DNA of 64,000 bases from Bacteroidia bacterium. GTDB taxonomy: Bacteria > Bacteroidota > Ignavibacteria > SZUA-365. Shown here one piece after another: positions 24,755 to 35,076 of this stretch. Under the pieces are notes generated by a model that did no database searches, was not told where the DNA came from, and worked only from the letters and a program-made list of their open reading frames with translations. Made by a program: the position numbers and the translations under genes. The stretch's first letter is position 1. Each line of letters starts with the position of its first letter. The stretch lies in NCBI GenBank assembly GCA_027493955.1, contig JAOSJT010000001.1, positions 2,777,131 to 2,841,130 of the forward strand, given 5' to 3'.

Positions 24755-27700
24755 TCACCCTGCAGGGAAGGTCAGCAGAAACACCGCGCCCTCCTCGCCG
24801 GCAACCTGTTCGGCCTGAAGTTCGATAGAGCCGTCATGATCGTCCACGATAAAATAGCACAGCGTCAGGCCAAGACCGATGCCCTTGTCGCTTTTGGAAG
24901 CCGTGAAGAAGGGGTCGAAAATGCTGTCCGCGATTTCCTGCGGTATGCCCGGCCCGGTATCGCTGACGCGAATGCGCACCTCGTCTCCACTGCGTCCGCC
25001 TCGCACGTAAATGTTGCCGGGACCGGTAAGCGCGTTGGCCGCGTTCGTAAAGAGATTGTAGAACAATTGCACCAGCATTTCCCGGTTCCCGAAAATCACT
25101 GCGGCGCCGTGCGGGAGATCAATGCTGACCGTCACATTCGCGGCGAGAGGATGCGCCGAAAGCATAGAACGCGCCTCCGCGACCGTATCGGCCAAATCAA
25201 TCTGACCCTTCATCAACTGCCCCTTGGGCTTGCCGATGAGCAGCAGATTCTCGATGATCTTGTTCGCCTTCTCCACTCCCGAATAAATGACTTCGCCATA
25301 CTTGCGAAGCTGCTCCTCCGGGAGATTGTGCTTGGTCAAAAGCAGCTGAGCGGCCGAAGACGCATAGCCGAGGGGATTGCGCAGTTCGTGCGCTATGCCT
25401 TCAGAGAGAATGCCCAGTGAGGCCAGTTTTTGCGACTGCAGCAGTTCGCGTTCCAGCTTTTTCCGCTCCGTCAGATCAATCCCGACGCCGACATAGCCGT
25501 GCACGCGTCCGTCTATCTCAATCACATTCCAGCGGGATTCGACCGGTAGAATGACGCCATCCTTACGCGTGCGCTCGGTCTCCCCTTGCCATGCACCCGT
25601 ACGCCGCAGCGTGGGCATAATCTTTGCTCCGAATTCCTTGCCGAAGGGCGGCAAGTCATCCACCACGCGACCGAGCACTTCCTCGGATTTCCAGCCGTAC
25701 ATTTGCTCCGCAAAAGTATTCCAGTAGATCACACGACCGTTGACATCCACGGCGATGACGGAATTACGGACGATGCGCAACAGGGAGGCCTGAAAATGAA
25801 TGTACTCCTCGCTCTCCTTGCGGGAGGTGATGTCGTTGAAAAAGCTGAGCGTGGCGGGGCGTCCCTCCCAGGCGATGACGACATCGCGCACTTCCATCCA
25901 TTTTATCGTTCCGTTGACGTCGAACATACGCACGTTGTAGCCCTCGGGTGCGGCCTCACCGCGCAGTCGGGTTTCGTACTGCGAGCGCAGGGTGTCGTGA
26001 TCGTCGGGATGGATGAATTCCAGCAGAGGAAGATTCTCGAGCGTCGCCGCATCGAGACCGGTGAGTTCGAGCACTTCATCGTTGAAAAACTTGACCAGCA
26101 AATCCTGGACGACCAGAATACCTTCGCCGGCGTTTTCGAGCACGTTGCGGTATTTCGCCTCGCTCTCGCGCAAGGCGCGCTCTGCCTTCACGCGACGCGA
26201 GATATCGCGCACCGTGGCTACCAGCAGCGGTGTATCGCCGGTGGTGAACTCGCGGATGAGCATTTCCACCGGGAACAGACTTCCATCGTGTCCGACAAAG
26301 CTCGTCTCGAGCACACCCACCGTGAGCTGACCGCTGCGGACATCCTGAATCACCGTGAGCACTCTCGTATGTTCGTCCTCCGGGACGATATCCGTCAGAC
26401 GCAGCGTCAGCAACTCCTCACGGCTGTACCCCAGAGCCGATGCCGCACTGTCGTTGATATCAACATTCGTAAGCGTCGCCGGATCGATGATGTACAGGTT
26501 GTCCGCGGCACTGTCCAGCGCGAAGCGGAAACGACGCAGACGCTCGTTTGCGCGTTCCAGATCGAGCGTTCGGGCTTCGACGAGCTCTTCGAGATGGTTA
26601 CGGTGCCGGTCCAGTTCACGCTGCGTGCGCACACGCTCCGAAATGTCCACCGCCACACCGATCACCTGCTGTACTTTTCCGTGCGCGTCGAATATCGGAG
26701 AGTACCAGGTCTGGAACTGCTTGTCCTCGACTTCCGCGATGGACGCGAGGTGTTCGCCACGCATTACCTGTTCGATATTGCTGAGTATGACGGGATTGCC
26801 GCCATACACCTCGGTGACGCTCCGACCGACGACCTGCCCCGGCTGCAGCCCCAGCGCGTCCAGGCCGCGTCCCTCCGACAGGGTGAAAGCGCCGTTCGCG
26901 TCCAGCGAAAACAGAATGACAGGGAGATTGGAAATCACCGTACGAAGGCGTTTCTCACTGTCGACGAGCGCGAACTCGGCCATTTTTCTTGCGGTGATGT
27001 CGCGCCCTACGCCGACAAGGGCGACAATCTCTCCGTCCTCGTCGAACACGGCAGACTCCGACCAGGCCAGCCAACGCCACCCCTCCACGGTCAAGGCGCG
27101 CTGCTCCACGTACGCGGTGTGCGGCGGACTGAGAATGACCTTCATGGCATCGAGCGTGGCGGCGCGATCATCCTCATGCACCATGGGGATGAAAGTATTG
27201 GCCAGCAATTCCTCTTCCGTTTTCCCGAATGTCCGGCAGTAGGACGGGCTGACGAAGAGAAAACGCCCGTCGAGGTCCATTTTAACGACAAGATCCGTCT
27301 GGTTCTCCACAAGGAGACGATACTTCTCTTCGCTCTCCTGCAATGCGAGCTGGGCGAGCTTGCGATTGTGAATATCGCGCGTGTTTCCGTGGACGGATAC
27401 CAGATTCCCGAGGCGATCGAATATCGGTATGGCCACGACTTCCACCCACAGCGGATCGAGCATGCGGCGCGCGAGTTTCAGCTCGAGGCGCAGACTGCGG
27501 TCCATCGTGCCACCCTGCCGAAGCCTATCGACATGTTCGGAAAACGCATTCTGCAGTCGCTCGAAGTGTTCCTCGACGAACACCCCCTTCAGTCCCATGG
27601 CGAACATATCTTCAGGCAGGAAACCGCTGATGTACTCGACGCTGGGACTGACAAACGTGAGGTTCCAGGCAGCGTCGCTTGTCCAGATGATGTCCGATGA

Positions 27701-29764
27701 ATTTTCCGCGAGGAGGCGGAATTTTTTTTCACTGTCCTCAATGGCGATTTCCGCGTACTTCCGCTCCGTCAGGTCAAGTATGGTGCCGGCAACCCTTCGC
27801 GGAGCGCCGACGGCGTCTCTGAGCACGACTTTCCCGCGTTCGAGTATCCATTTCCATTCGCCGTTTTTGCAGACGATCCAGGTCTCCGCCTGATAGAACG
27901 GCGCCTGTCCCTCGAGATACCGGTCCATTTCCTCGCGTAGTCGTCGGACGTCGTCCTGCGGCAGAATCTCACGCCGCATCGCGCTGTACGAGGGGAGATC
28001 GTCCTGCTCGTATCCCAGGAGGCTGCGTGCCCGGTCATTCAGGATAACTGTGTCGGATTCAACATCCCACTCCCAGGCGCCCAGGTCGCCTCCCCAGAGT
28101 GCGAGGTCGAGCAATTCCCGGGATCCGCGCATTTCGGCTTCTATCTGGCGCTGCTCCGTCACGTCCTCACCGGAACAAAGTACGCCGCTCACGAGTCCGC
28201 TCGCATCATGGATCGGTGAATTGTGCCAGCGGATGATGCGTTGATCGCCGCGACGGGTGAGCACCGCGTTTTCGTGGATTTCCGCGGTCTGGTACTCGCC
28301 GTGCAGGAGAGTATGCAAGGCGGCTCGCGTGTCCTCCCGGATCTCCGGCGGGAGGCAGAGATCGAACCAATCGCGGCCGAGAAGCTGCTGCTCGGTATAC
28401 CCCAGAAGATCACAACCCTTTTTATTGATCAGGGTGATGCTTCCGGTGGCATCGAGTGAGAGAAAGATGACCTCGGCGATGTCGAGATATTGCTGAATCT
28501 CTTTGCGCGCGGAACGGAAAAGATCCGCCATGCGGTGCTGTTCTGTGACGTCGCTGAGCACACCCGCGATACGGCCATGCTCTGCGAGCGGAAGATGGCG
28601 GCCGCAGGAAATATGAACGGAGCGGACCTCGCCGTCGCGGTTGGTCATGAAAAATTCGCATGGCTCGGCGGCGGTTTTCGGCAGATGGTGCAGCGCTTCG
28701 ACGAAATCCCGGCGTTGCTCTTCGACGACGAATTCCGACAACTGCCTGCCGATAAGGAATTCCGGCTCATACCCGAGGATTTTGGAAATGACAGGCGAGA
28801 TGAATGTGATGCGGCCGTTGGTGTCGATTTCGTACACGGCTTCGTTGATGCCGTCGAGTATCGAACTCAGGCGCAGTTCCACTTCTCCCAAACTGTGCTC
28901 GGCTCGTCGTCGTGAACTGATATCCACGAGATAGGATTGCAATTGCACGCTACCGGTCTCATCGAACGACACACGCGTAACGTCGCTGACCCACACGTCC
29001 TCGCCCCGTGCATCCATCAACCGGTATTCATGCTCCATGATGACAGAGTCGGCAGCGAGGCGTTCAAGAATTTTCGCTTGCAGCGCCTCCGTGTCGGCGG
29101 GGTGGACAATGCTTTCGAAGGTCCGGGCACCCGTGATAAAATCCTCCGGCTGGTAGCCGTACCGCATGACGTTCGGCGAAATATAGTCAACGATGCCGGG
29201 CGCTTCCGCCGAACGTTTGACGACTACCACGGGACCCGAGACGAACAGATCACGTTCCCGCTGTATCTCCTCTCTGGCCGCAGTCAATTCACGATTGCGC
29301 TGCTCGAGATCCGTGTTCACTCTGTCCAATTCCATTTTGAGCCGGTGCCGCTCGATGGCATACAAAATGCTGCGGACGAGATGCTCACGGGAACCGATAT
29401 CCTTCACGACATAGTCTTGTGCGCCGGCACGCACCGCATCAACGGCCAAGCCGGTGTCGCGGACGCCGGAATGGATGATGATGGGGACAGAAGGCGCCGC
29501 TGCCGCGATGGCATGGAAGGTATCGAGACCACTACTGTCCCGAATATTCAGATCGAGCAAAACACAGTCCCAGTGCCCGCTCCCAAGCTGGAGCATTGCA
29601 TCGGCAATACTGTCCACATGGACTACGGTCCACTCATGCAATACATCCGCGCCGAGTGTCGCTTTCACGAGCGCGGCGTGGTCGGAATCATCTTCGACAT
29701 GAAGAAGGGAAATTCCCGCGACGTCGTCCATAGGGTGTACGATTGATTGAGTGGAAAAACTCAC
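24755..29764 (-). CDS. Hybrid sensor histidine kinase with N-terminal receiver and ten PAS domains
   Basis: 1669 residues. It opens with a receiver domain (acidic pair near Glu24/Asp25/Asp26, phospho-acceptor Asp71 in CVLLDLN, Lys in YVVKDIG) and a short coiled coil. Then come ten consecutive PAS/PAC modules to about residue 1440, each ending in a DIT- or DLTERK-like linker. The kinase core has an H box GIAHELRNPLG (His1459) and a HATPase domain with DTGPGIP and GIGLGLTL. There is no transmembrane segment, so it should be cytoplasmic and sense soluble or redox cues. GTG 29764 is used; ATG 29731 is the alternative and neither has a clear ribosome binding site. It starts 33 bases after the response regulator gene, its probable partner. 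Confidence 0.92.
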   Translation of the reverse strand: MSFSTQSIVHPMDDVAGISLLHVEDDSDHAALVKATLGADVLHEWTVVHVDSIADAMLQLGSGHWDCVLLDLNIRDSSGLDTFHAIAAAAPSVPIIIHSGVRDTGLAVDAVRAGAQDYVVKDIGSREHLVRSILYAIERHRLKMELDRVNTDLEQRNRELTAAREEIQRERDLFVSGPVVVVKRSAEAPGIVDYISPNVMRYGYQPEDFITGARTFESIVHPADTEALQAKILERLAADSVIMEHEYRLMDARGEDVWVSDVTRVSFDETGSVQLQSYLVDISSRRRAEHSLGEVELRLSSILDGINEAVYEIDTNGRITFISPVISKILGYEPEFLIGRQLSEFVVEEQRRDFVEALHHLPKTAAEPCEFFMTNRDGEVRSVHISCGRHLPLAEHGRIAGVLSDVTEQHRMADLFRSARKEIQQYLDIAEVIFLSLDATGSITLINKKGCDLLGYTEQQLLGRDWFDLCLPPEIREDTRAALHTLLHGEYQTAEIHENAVLTRRGDQRIIRWHNSPIHDASGLVSGVLCSGEDVTEQRQIEAEMRGSRELLDLALWGGDLGAWEWDVESDTVILNDRARSLLGYEQDDLPSYSAMRREILPQDDVRRLREEMDRYLEGQAPFYQAETWIVCKNGEWKWILERGKVVLRDAVGAPRRVAGTILDLTERKYAEIAIEDSEKKFRLLAENSSDIIWTSDAAWNLTFVSPSVEYISGFLPEDMFAMGLKGVFVEEHFERLQNAFSEHVDRLRQGGTMDRSLRLELKLARRMLDPLWVEVVAIPIFDRLGNLVSVHGNTRDIHNRKLAQLALQESEEKYRLLVENQTDLVVKMDLDGRFLFVSPSYCRTFGKTEEELLANTFIPMVHEDDRAATLDAMKVILSPPHTAYVEQRALTVEGWRWLAWSESAVFDEDGEIVALVGVGRDITARKMAEFALVDSEKRLRTVISNLPVILFSLDANGAFTLSEGRGLDALGLQPGQVVGRSVTEVYGGNPVILSNIEQVMRGEHLASIAEVEDKQFQTWYSPIFDAHGKVQQVIGVAVDISERVRTQRELDRHRNHLEELVEARTLDLERANERLRRFRFALDSAADNLYIIDPATLTNVDINDSAASALGYSREELLTLRLTDIVPEDEHTRVLTVIQDVRSGQLTVGVLETSFVGHDGSLFPVEMLIREFTTGDTPLLVATVRDISRRVKAERALRESEAKYRNVLENAGEGILVVQDLLVKFFNDEVLELTGLDAATLENLPLLEFIHPDDHDTLRSQYETRLRGEAAPEGYNVRMFDVNGTIKWMEVRDVVIAWEGRPATLSFFNDITSRKESEEYIHFQASLLRIVRNSVIAVDVNGRVIYWNTFAEQMYGWKSEEVLGRVVDDLPPFGKEFGAKIMPTLRRTGAWQGETERTRKDGVILPVESRWNVIEIDGRVHGYVGVGIDLTERKKLERELLQSQKLASLGILSEGIAHELRNPLGYASSAAQLLLTKHNLPEEQLRKYGEVIYSGVEKANKIIENLLLIGKPKGQLMKGQIDLADTVAEARSMLSAHPLAANVTVSIDLPHGAAVIFGNREMLVQLFYNLFTNAANALTGPGNIYVRGGRSGDEVRIRVSDTGPGIPQEIADSIFDPFFTASKSDKGIGLGLTLCYFIVDDHDGSIELQAEQVAGEEGAVFLLTFPAG

Positions 29765-29797
29765 CCTGTCCGGAAGGGAGGAGTCGTCTGAGCCGGT

Positions 29798-31198
29798 TCA
29801 GCTGTTGGGATTCTGAAGATCATATTCCGCAATCTTCGAAAGCAAGGTGTTGTATGCAATCTGCAGAATCCTCGCGGCCTTGGCCTTGTTCCAACGCGTG
29901 GATTTCAGCGTTTCGTGAATGATCTGTCTTTCGATCTGGGCAATGTGCTTTTTGACGTGGTCCTTCAACGGAGCGCCATTTCCAAGATCCAGTCCCTCCA
30001 GATGTCCTATGCTTTCGCCGCCGTGCATATCCATAAACTCGAGATGCTCGACGTCAATAACATCGCCTGCCTGCAGTACGGCGCTGCGAATGGTTGAGCG
30101 CAATTGCCGCACGTTCCCGGGCCATTCGTACATCATGAGCATATCGAGCGCGGCTGCGGTGCAACCGGACACCTTCTTGTCCAGCTCCAGATTTGTCTGA
30201 TGGATGAACTTATCAATGAGGAAAGGGATGTCCCCGCGGCGCTCTCTGAGAGCCGGTACGTGTATGGAAAATTCGCGCAGACGGTAAAAAAGGTCGGCCC
30301 GGAATGTTTTTCCCTCGATCATCGCATTGAAGTCCGTGTTGCTCGCGGCAATGACGCGTACGTCGACGTTGATGGGTTTCGAGCCTCCGACACGAAAAAT
30401 ACTTCGATCCTGCAAGGCCCGCAGAAGCTTCGCCTGTGAGGACCAGGACATGTTCGGAACTTCGTCGAGAAAGATGGTTCCGCCGTTCGCAAGTTCGAAC
30501 TTCCCCTTTTTTTGCGAACGCGCATCGGTAAAGGCGCCTTCTTCGTGACCGAACAATTCGCTCTCCAGCAGTGAGTCCGGAATGGCCCCGCAATCGAGTG
30601 GAATGAAGGGTTTGTCCGCCCTGCTGCTCATGGAATGAATTGCGCGGGCTATGAGCTCTTTACCCGATCCGGTTTCGCCTGTGATCAGCACATCGAAGTT
30701 GCTTTTCGCGACCCGCCGGGTACGCGCGGCCAGTTCGACAACGACCTCGCTGGTCCCCATATCAAAAAGAATCGGATCACGCACGTCAATTGGGGTGCTG
30801 CGTTTCTCCAGCACTGTTTTGCGCATCTCGCGATCAGTGACAGCCCTGTCCACGACTTTGATCAGCTCGTCGTTGCGAAAGGGCTTGGCTATATAGTCAA
30901 ACGCGCCGCTTCGCATGGCTTCAACGGCACCCGCAACTCCCGCCATGGCAGTCATGAGTATCACCGGGATCCCGTCGTCAATACTTTTAATACGCCGCAG
31001 CACTTCGAGACCACTGAGACCGGGCATGATTATATCCATGAGCAGCACACCCGGCAGGCGTTCGCTGAGGAGTTTCAGCGCCTCCTCCCCCGTCGTTGCT
31101 GTTCGCACGGTATATCCGGCGTCTTCGAAAACACCGGAAAGCACGAGACCCATCATTTCCTCATCATCAACAATCAGAATATCCTTGTTCTCACTCAT
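29798..31198 (-). CDS. NtrC-family sigma-54-dependent response regulator
   Basis: 466 residues from the ATG at 31198: receiver domain (Asp11/12, phospho-acceptor Asp55, Lys105 in YIAKPF), AAA+ domain (Walker A GETGSGK at 174-180, Walker B TIFLDEV at 241-247, R-finger region FRADLFYRL), and a Fis-type helix-turn-helix at the C-terminus (WNKAKAARILQIAYNTLL). The sigma-54 contact loop reads GAFTDA (221-226) rather than the usual GAFTGA. It should be phosphorylated by a kinase, probably the ten-PAS kinase encoded next, and activate sigma-54 promoters. The frame extends to 31426, but the receiver starts at MSENKDILIV, so the longer form is rejected. The divergent SDR gene begins 221 bases away. 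Confidence 0.92.
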   Translation of the reverse strand: MSENKDILIVDDEEMMGLVLSGVFEDAGYTVRTATTGEEALKLLSERLPGVLLMDIIMPGLSGLEVLRRIKSIDDGIPVILMTAMAGVAGAVEAMRSGAFDYIAKPFRNDELIKVVDRAVTDREMRKTVLEKRSTPIDVRDPILFDMGTSEVVVELAARTRRVAKSNFDVLITGETGSGKELIARAIHSMSSRADKPFIPLDCGAIPDSLLESELFGHEEGAFTDARSQKKGKFELANGGTIFLDEVPNMSWSSQAKLLRALQDRSIFRVGGSKPINVDVRVIAASNTDFNAMIEGKTFRADLFYRLREFSIHVPALRERRGDIPFLIDKFIHQTNLELDKKVSGCTAAALDMLMMYEWPGNVRQLRSTIRSAVLQAGDVIDVEHLEFMDMHGGESIGHLEGLDLGNGAPLKDHVKKHIAQIERQIIHETLKSTRWNKAKAARILQIAYNTLLSKIAEYDLQNPNS

Positions 31199-31419
31199 AT
31201 CGGTGCGCAGAAAAAAAGTGTGGAACAGCTCGGGAGAAATTCCGGAATGACTTAAGCATAGGATTTTATACATTTCAGCGATGAATCGCAAGAGGTGAGC
31301 GAAACAATCGTACGAGAATACGATTGGAACCGTCCGCACCACTGTCGCGAAGGACGGAGGGAACCGCGCCTCGCGGGGCCCACGAACGGAACGAGCCACC
31401 ACCATTTCTGGAGAAACAA

Positions 31420-32217
31420 ATGACACGTACTCCGCGTGCCCTTGCGCTCATAACCGGCGCGGGATCAGGAATCGGGAAAGCCGCGGCGCTGCGTTTCGCG
31501 CGCGACGGGTATGATTGCCTCCTGCTCGGGAGAACGCTCCGTTCTCTCGAAGCCGTTATGGAGGAAATCACCACACATGCCGGAGGGGAGCATCGCATCC
31601 TCGTCGCCGACGTCGCGGGCGGTGATGCGTACCTTGCTGCGCTCGGTGAGATGATCAGCACGTATCCGCCGGATGTCGCCATTGTCAACGCGGGAATAGG
31701 GCTGTACGGTCCGGTGGCGGCGACGGAGTGGAAGGACATCGAATCCATCCTACACACCAATATCAGTGGAGCCATCGCGACCGTGCACGCAGTACTCCCA
31801 TCCATGCTGCGACGCGGGAACGGAAGCATCGTTCTCGTTTCCTCCGTGCTCGGGAAGCGTGCGCTGGCCTTCAACGCAGCATACAGCGCGAGCAAAGCCG
31901 CCTTGCATGGTTTTGCGGATGCGCTGCGCCTGGAAGTGCGGCATCGCGGTGTACACGTCGGCGTGGTATGCCCCGCAAGAACCGACACTCCGTTTTTCCG
32001 TTCCATGACTTACGCCGTTCCGCAGACGCGCAGACGCGCCGTACCCACCAGTCCCCCGGAAGTCGCTGCGGAAGCCATTCACCGCTGTGTGCGTCAGCGG
32101 CGGCGTGAAATCGTCGTCTCCGCCGGCGGAAAATTGTATGTGCTCGCCGGAGTGCATTTTCCGCGACTGATGGATTTCGTACTTTCCAGAATGGTCCCAA
32201 CTCCCGAGGAAGCATGA
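31420..32217 (+). CDS. SDR-family NAD(P)-dependent oxidoreductase
   Basis: 265 residues. A classical short-chain dehydrogenase with cofactor motif TGAGSGIG (12-19), NAG at 90-92, catalytic Ser141/142 and the YSASK pair Tyr155/Lys159. It should reduce or oxidise a hydroxyl/keto group using NAD(P)H in the cytoplasm; the substrate cannot be told. The start at 31420 is backed by GGAG six bases upstream; the frame runs open from 31324, but that part has no family similarity. The stop overlaps the next start in ATGA, so translation is probably coupled to the HAD phosphatase. Confidence 0.93.
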   Translation: MTRTPRALALITGAGSGIGKAAALRFARDGYDCLLLGRTLRSLEAVMEEITTHAGGEHRILVADVAGGDAYLAALGEMISTYPPDVAIVNAGIGLYGPVAATEWKDIESILHTNISGAIATVHAVLPSMLRRGNGSIVLVSSVLGKRALAFNAAYSASKAALHGFADALRLEVRHRGVHVGVVCPARTDTPFFRSMTYAVPQTRRRAVPTSPPEVAAEAIHRCVRQRRREIVVSAGGKLYVLAGVHFPRLMDFVLSRMVPTPEEA

Positions 32218-32915
32218 TCCACCAGCAATATCTCCGTCTTGTGCTGTTCGACATTGACGGTACACTGATTTCGACGAACGGCGTCGCGAAACACACCTTT
32301 ATCGAAGCCGCCGGAGAATCGTTCGGTCTCGCGTCCCGGAACTGGGATTACGATTTCGCCGGCAAAACCGATCAGCAGATCTACAACGAGATCACGGAGC
32401 TGGCAGGCATCGCCCCCGAACAACGGGAGCAGCGGAAGGATCAGGTGTTCGATACATTTTTTACCCTGCTCGAACAGCGCCTGACGACGGACAACGTAGC
32501 CATTCTCCCTGGTGTGCGCACACTGCTGGACGCGCTGGAGCAGGAAGAAGCCGCAACCAGCGCGCTGCTTACCGGGAATATGCTGCGCGGCGCGCGTATC
32601 AAACTCACGCCGCCGGATTTACTGCGCTATTTCGCATTCGGCGCTTTCGGCAGCGACGCGTATCACCGGCATGAGCTTCCGGAGATCGCCAAGAGCAGAG
32701 CCTACGACAGACTCGGTGTTGTGTTCCGGGCCAAAGAAATCGTCATCATCGGTGATACGCCGCACGACATAGACTGCGGGCGGCATTTGAACGTACGAAG
32801 CATAGCGGTAGCCACCGGAGGATACAGCCATGAACAGCTGGCCACGCATGGTCCCGATTATCTGTTCGAGAATCTCGCGGATACGGAGCGGGTGCTCGAC
32901 GCAATTTTTGCCTGA
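32214..32915 (+). CDS. HAD-superfamily hydrolase (phosphoglycolate phosphatase-like)
   Basis: 233 residues. HAD subfamily I with a helical cap: motif I DIDGTL (Asp13 nucleophile, Asp15), motif II LLTGN near 119, and motif IV IGDTPHDIDC. It likely dephosphorylates a small sugar or glycolate phosphate; specificity is unknown. It overlaps the SDR gene by four bases upstream and the lectin-like gene by about eight bases downstream, making a tight three-gene unit. Confidence 0.92.
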   Translation: MIHQQYLRLVLFDIDGTLISTNGVAKHTFIEAAGESFGLASRNWDYDFAGKTDQQIYNEITELAGIAPEQREQRKDQVFDTFFTLLEQRLTTDNVAILPGVRTLLDALEQEEAATSALLTGNMLRGARIKLTPPDLLRYFAFGAFGSDAYHRHELPEIAKSRAYDRLGVVFRAKEIVIIGDTPHDIDCGRHLNVRSIAVATGGYSHEQLATHGPDYLFENLADTERVLDAIFA

Positions 32916-34956
32916 GCCGCCGCGACTGACGGTACTCTTGCTGTTTTTGTGCCTGTTCAGTCCGCAGCTTCTTGCGCAGATCGAATTGCCCTGGCATGCC
33001 GATGTCTGGCGCGACGATTTCTCCAATTTCGAGAGCGCGCGCTATTCCACAGGGAGCGCGACGCGGCACGATGCGCTCAACGGCAGAATGATCCTGACAC
33101 CCGCGCAAACAGGACAGGCGGGAAGGATTATCCTGCGCCGCCTGTTGCCCATTTCATCCTTTGACGTTTCTCTGCGCGCGTCCTTCGGTGTGGGAGGTTC
33201 CATGACCAATGGCGGGGGCGATGGGATGGTGTTCGTGTTCGGACCTGTGGACAACTGGCCGGAAGGTGGCGGAGGCACACTCGGTTTCAACAGTTCCCTC
33301 GGGTTTGGTGTGGAGTTCGACACCTATCAAAACACCGAGTACGGCGATCCCACGCACGAGCACATCGCTGTAATCAAGGACGTATCGAGCAATCATCTTC
33401 GCTACGAAACACTCGCTATACCGACGCTGGAGGATGGCCGCATGCACATGCTGCACATTCGACTGCGCGACAAGACGGTGTCTGTATGGATTGACGGCCA
33501 GTTGCGCCTCCGCCACACGATTTCCACTTTCACCGATTTCGATGGCTATCTCGCTGTGACTGCAGCATGCGGATCGGCCTTCAACGAGCATATTCTGGAC
33601 GATATCCGTGTTGCCATGCCCTCGCGCGCGCGCATGGACTTCGGTCCTTATCGCTATTGTACGCCTTTTACCATCGACACGAGCATCATCGTCACGAACG
33701 ATCATGATTTCGGAAACGACCTCACCATCACGCGCATCGACCTTGCCACGGCGACGCCCGGCGTCATTATGCTTCCCTCGGTTCAGATCCCATCCGTGCT
33801 GCCGTGGAAAGGAAAAATTTCCATCCCTGTCCGCATGCAGATTCCGGGTGAGGGAAGCTGGCAGGCGGTGTTGCGGCTGGATTCCGACGAGGGCGAAACG
33901 GTGTACGACACGTTACGCGTGTCGGCGTACACTCCACGAGTCGCATGGAGCGTGGCGGGACTTGTGCTCGATCCCCAGCCCGTCGGTGCGTTGCGCGATA
34001 CCGTCGTGTATCTGATCAACACCGGTATGGTCGAGGCGGAGATTCTCGGCGTCACCGCGACGTCGTCCGCTGTCACGTTCTCACCCGCCTCGCCGTTTCC
34101 GGTCTCGCTTCAACCGGGCGACAGTCTCGCGCTGCGCGTGAGCGTCCGTCCCGGAAGTTCCGGCGTCACGCACGACAGCGCTGTCGTGCGCATGGCCTGC
34201 GGCGCCTCGGAACCATTGCCGTTGCAATTCACCGGCGTTCTGGAACGCATCTCCATGAGCTTCACCCGCCCCGCGCTGATGCTGATACCCGGAGGCAGCG
34301 GCTCGCTCGCCCTGTCGCTGGACACGCTTCCGGAATTCACCCCTGTCTACACACTCGAGGGCACGTTCCGCTACGCGACGCCGGAATTGCGTTTCACAGG
34401 CAACGTCAACCGCGGCGCCGGTCTCCCCGCCGCGGCGACGCTGTCAGTCAGCGAAAGCAGCAACGGAACCGTACAGTGGCGGGTGAGCAGTCCCGCAGCG
34501 CTGCAGAGCACCGGCGCTCTGGTACAGATGGAATTTGTCGCTCTGAGCGACATGCAGGGTTGCCACGATGTGACCGTCGTCGGTGCGACCGCCAATCTTG
34601 CCGTACCCGGTCAGGAGGCCATGCCTGTAAATGCCGCCAACGGCCGCATCTGCATCAATGCCTCCTGCCGGCATCCTGAAGGTCTGCGCTATACGGCCCC
34701 CCCGGAGGTGCGGGTGTATCCGAATCCGTTCACGGATTATGCGATCGCTGAAATAGTGGTGTACGGTGAGGGTCGACTGGATGTGCTCCTCAGCGACCTG
34801 CTGGACAGATCGCAACGAAGCATTTTCTCCGGTGTCATTGAAGCGGGTTCCCTCAGCATCCCCCTTGATCTTGCGGGTACTGCCTCCGGTATGCACTTTC
34901 TCCATATTCATTTCAACGGTATGCGCATGCACAGCACCGCTATCGTGAAACAGTGA
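32908..34956 (+). CDS. Secreted L-type lectin-like protein with T9SS sorting domain
   Basis: About 682 residues. A hydrophobic signal segment (LLLFLCLFSPQLLAQ) precedes an L-type (legume-like) lectin fold: DDFSNFESARYSTG, GGGDGMVFVFG, LGFGVEFDTYQN, a typical carbohydrate-binding jelly roll. ASPM/Ig-like modules, a cohesin-like segment around MLIPGGSGSLALSLD, and a short sorting domain (VRVYPNPF ... MHSTAIVKQ) follow. The start is uncertain: no ATG lies just before the signal peptide. I use TTG 32908, which overlaps the HAD stop; ATG 32830 would bury the signal peptide behind about 30 residues. Probably binds extracellular sugars. Confidence 0.8.
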   Translation: MPEPPRLTVLLLFLCLFSPQLLAQIELPWHADVWRDDFSNFESARYSTGSATRHDALNGRMILTPAQTGQAGRIILRRLLPISSFDVSLRASFGVGGSMTNGGGDGMVFVFGPVDNWPEGGGGTLGFNSSLGFGVEFDTYQNTEYGDPTHEHIAVIKDVSSNHLRYETLAIPTLEDGRMHMLHIRLRDKTVSVWIDGQLRLRHTISTFTDFDGYLAVTAACGSAFNEHILDDIRVAMPSRARMDFGPYRYCTPFTIDTSIIVTNDHDFGNDLTITRIDLATATPGVIMLPSVQIPSVLPWKGKISIPVRMQIPGEGSWQAVLRLDSDEGETVYDTLRVSAYTPRVAWSVAGLVLDPQPVGALRDTVVYLINTGMVEAEILGVTATSSAVTFSPASPFPVSLQPGDSLALRVSVRPGSSGVTHDSAVVRMACGASEPLPLQFTGVLERISMSFTRPALMLIPGGSGSLALSLDTLPEFTPVYTLEGTFRYATPELRFTGNVNRGAGLPAAATLSVSESSNGTVQWRVSSPAALQSTGALVQMEFVALSDMQGCHDVTVVGATANLAVPGQEAMPVNAANGRICINASCRHPEGLRYTAPPEVRVYPNPFTDYAIAEIVVYGEGRLDVLLSDLLDRSQRSIFSGVIEAGSLSIPLDLAGTASGMHFLHIHFNGMRMHSTAIVKQ

Positions 34957-35076
34957 GCTGTCGCCGAGCCGGCGCCGATTCCGCTTCATCAGCGAAACCA
35001 TCGATCACCGCGAACGAACCAATTCATCGCTGTGGAGGTGTTCTTCGCAAGGGGTGTCGCCGTTGTGCGCACGCCC

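Noticed and set aside
25586-27700. 704-residue open frame opposite the histidine kinase
   Set aside because: Antisense to clearly defined PAS domains; no ribosome binding site or known motif.
31269-31276. TACATTTC as a plus-strand promoter -7 box for the SDR operon
   Set aside because: The region 19-21 bases upstream lacks TTTG or TTG, so the match is incomplete.
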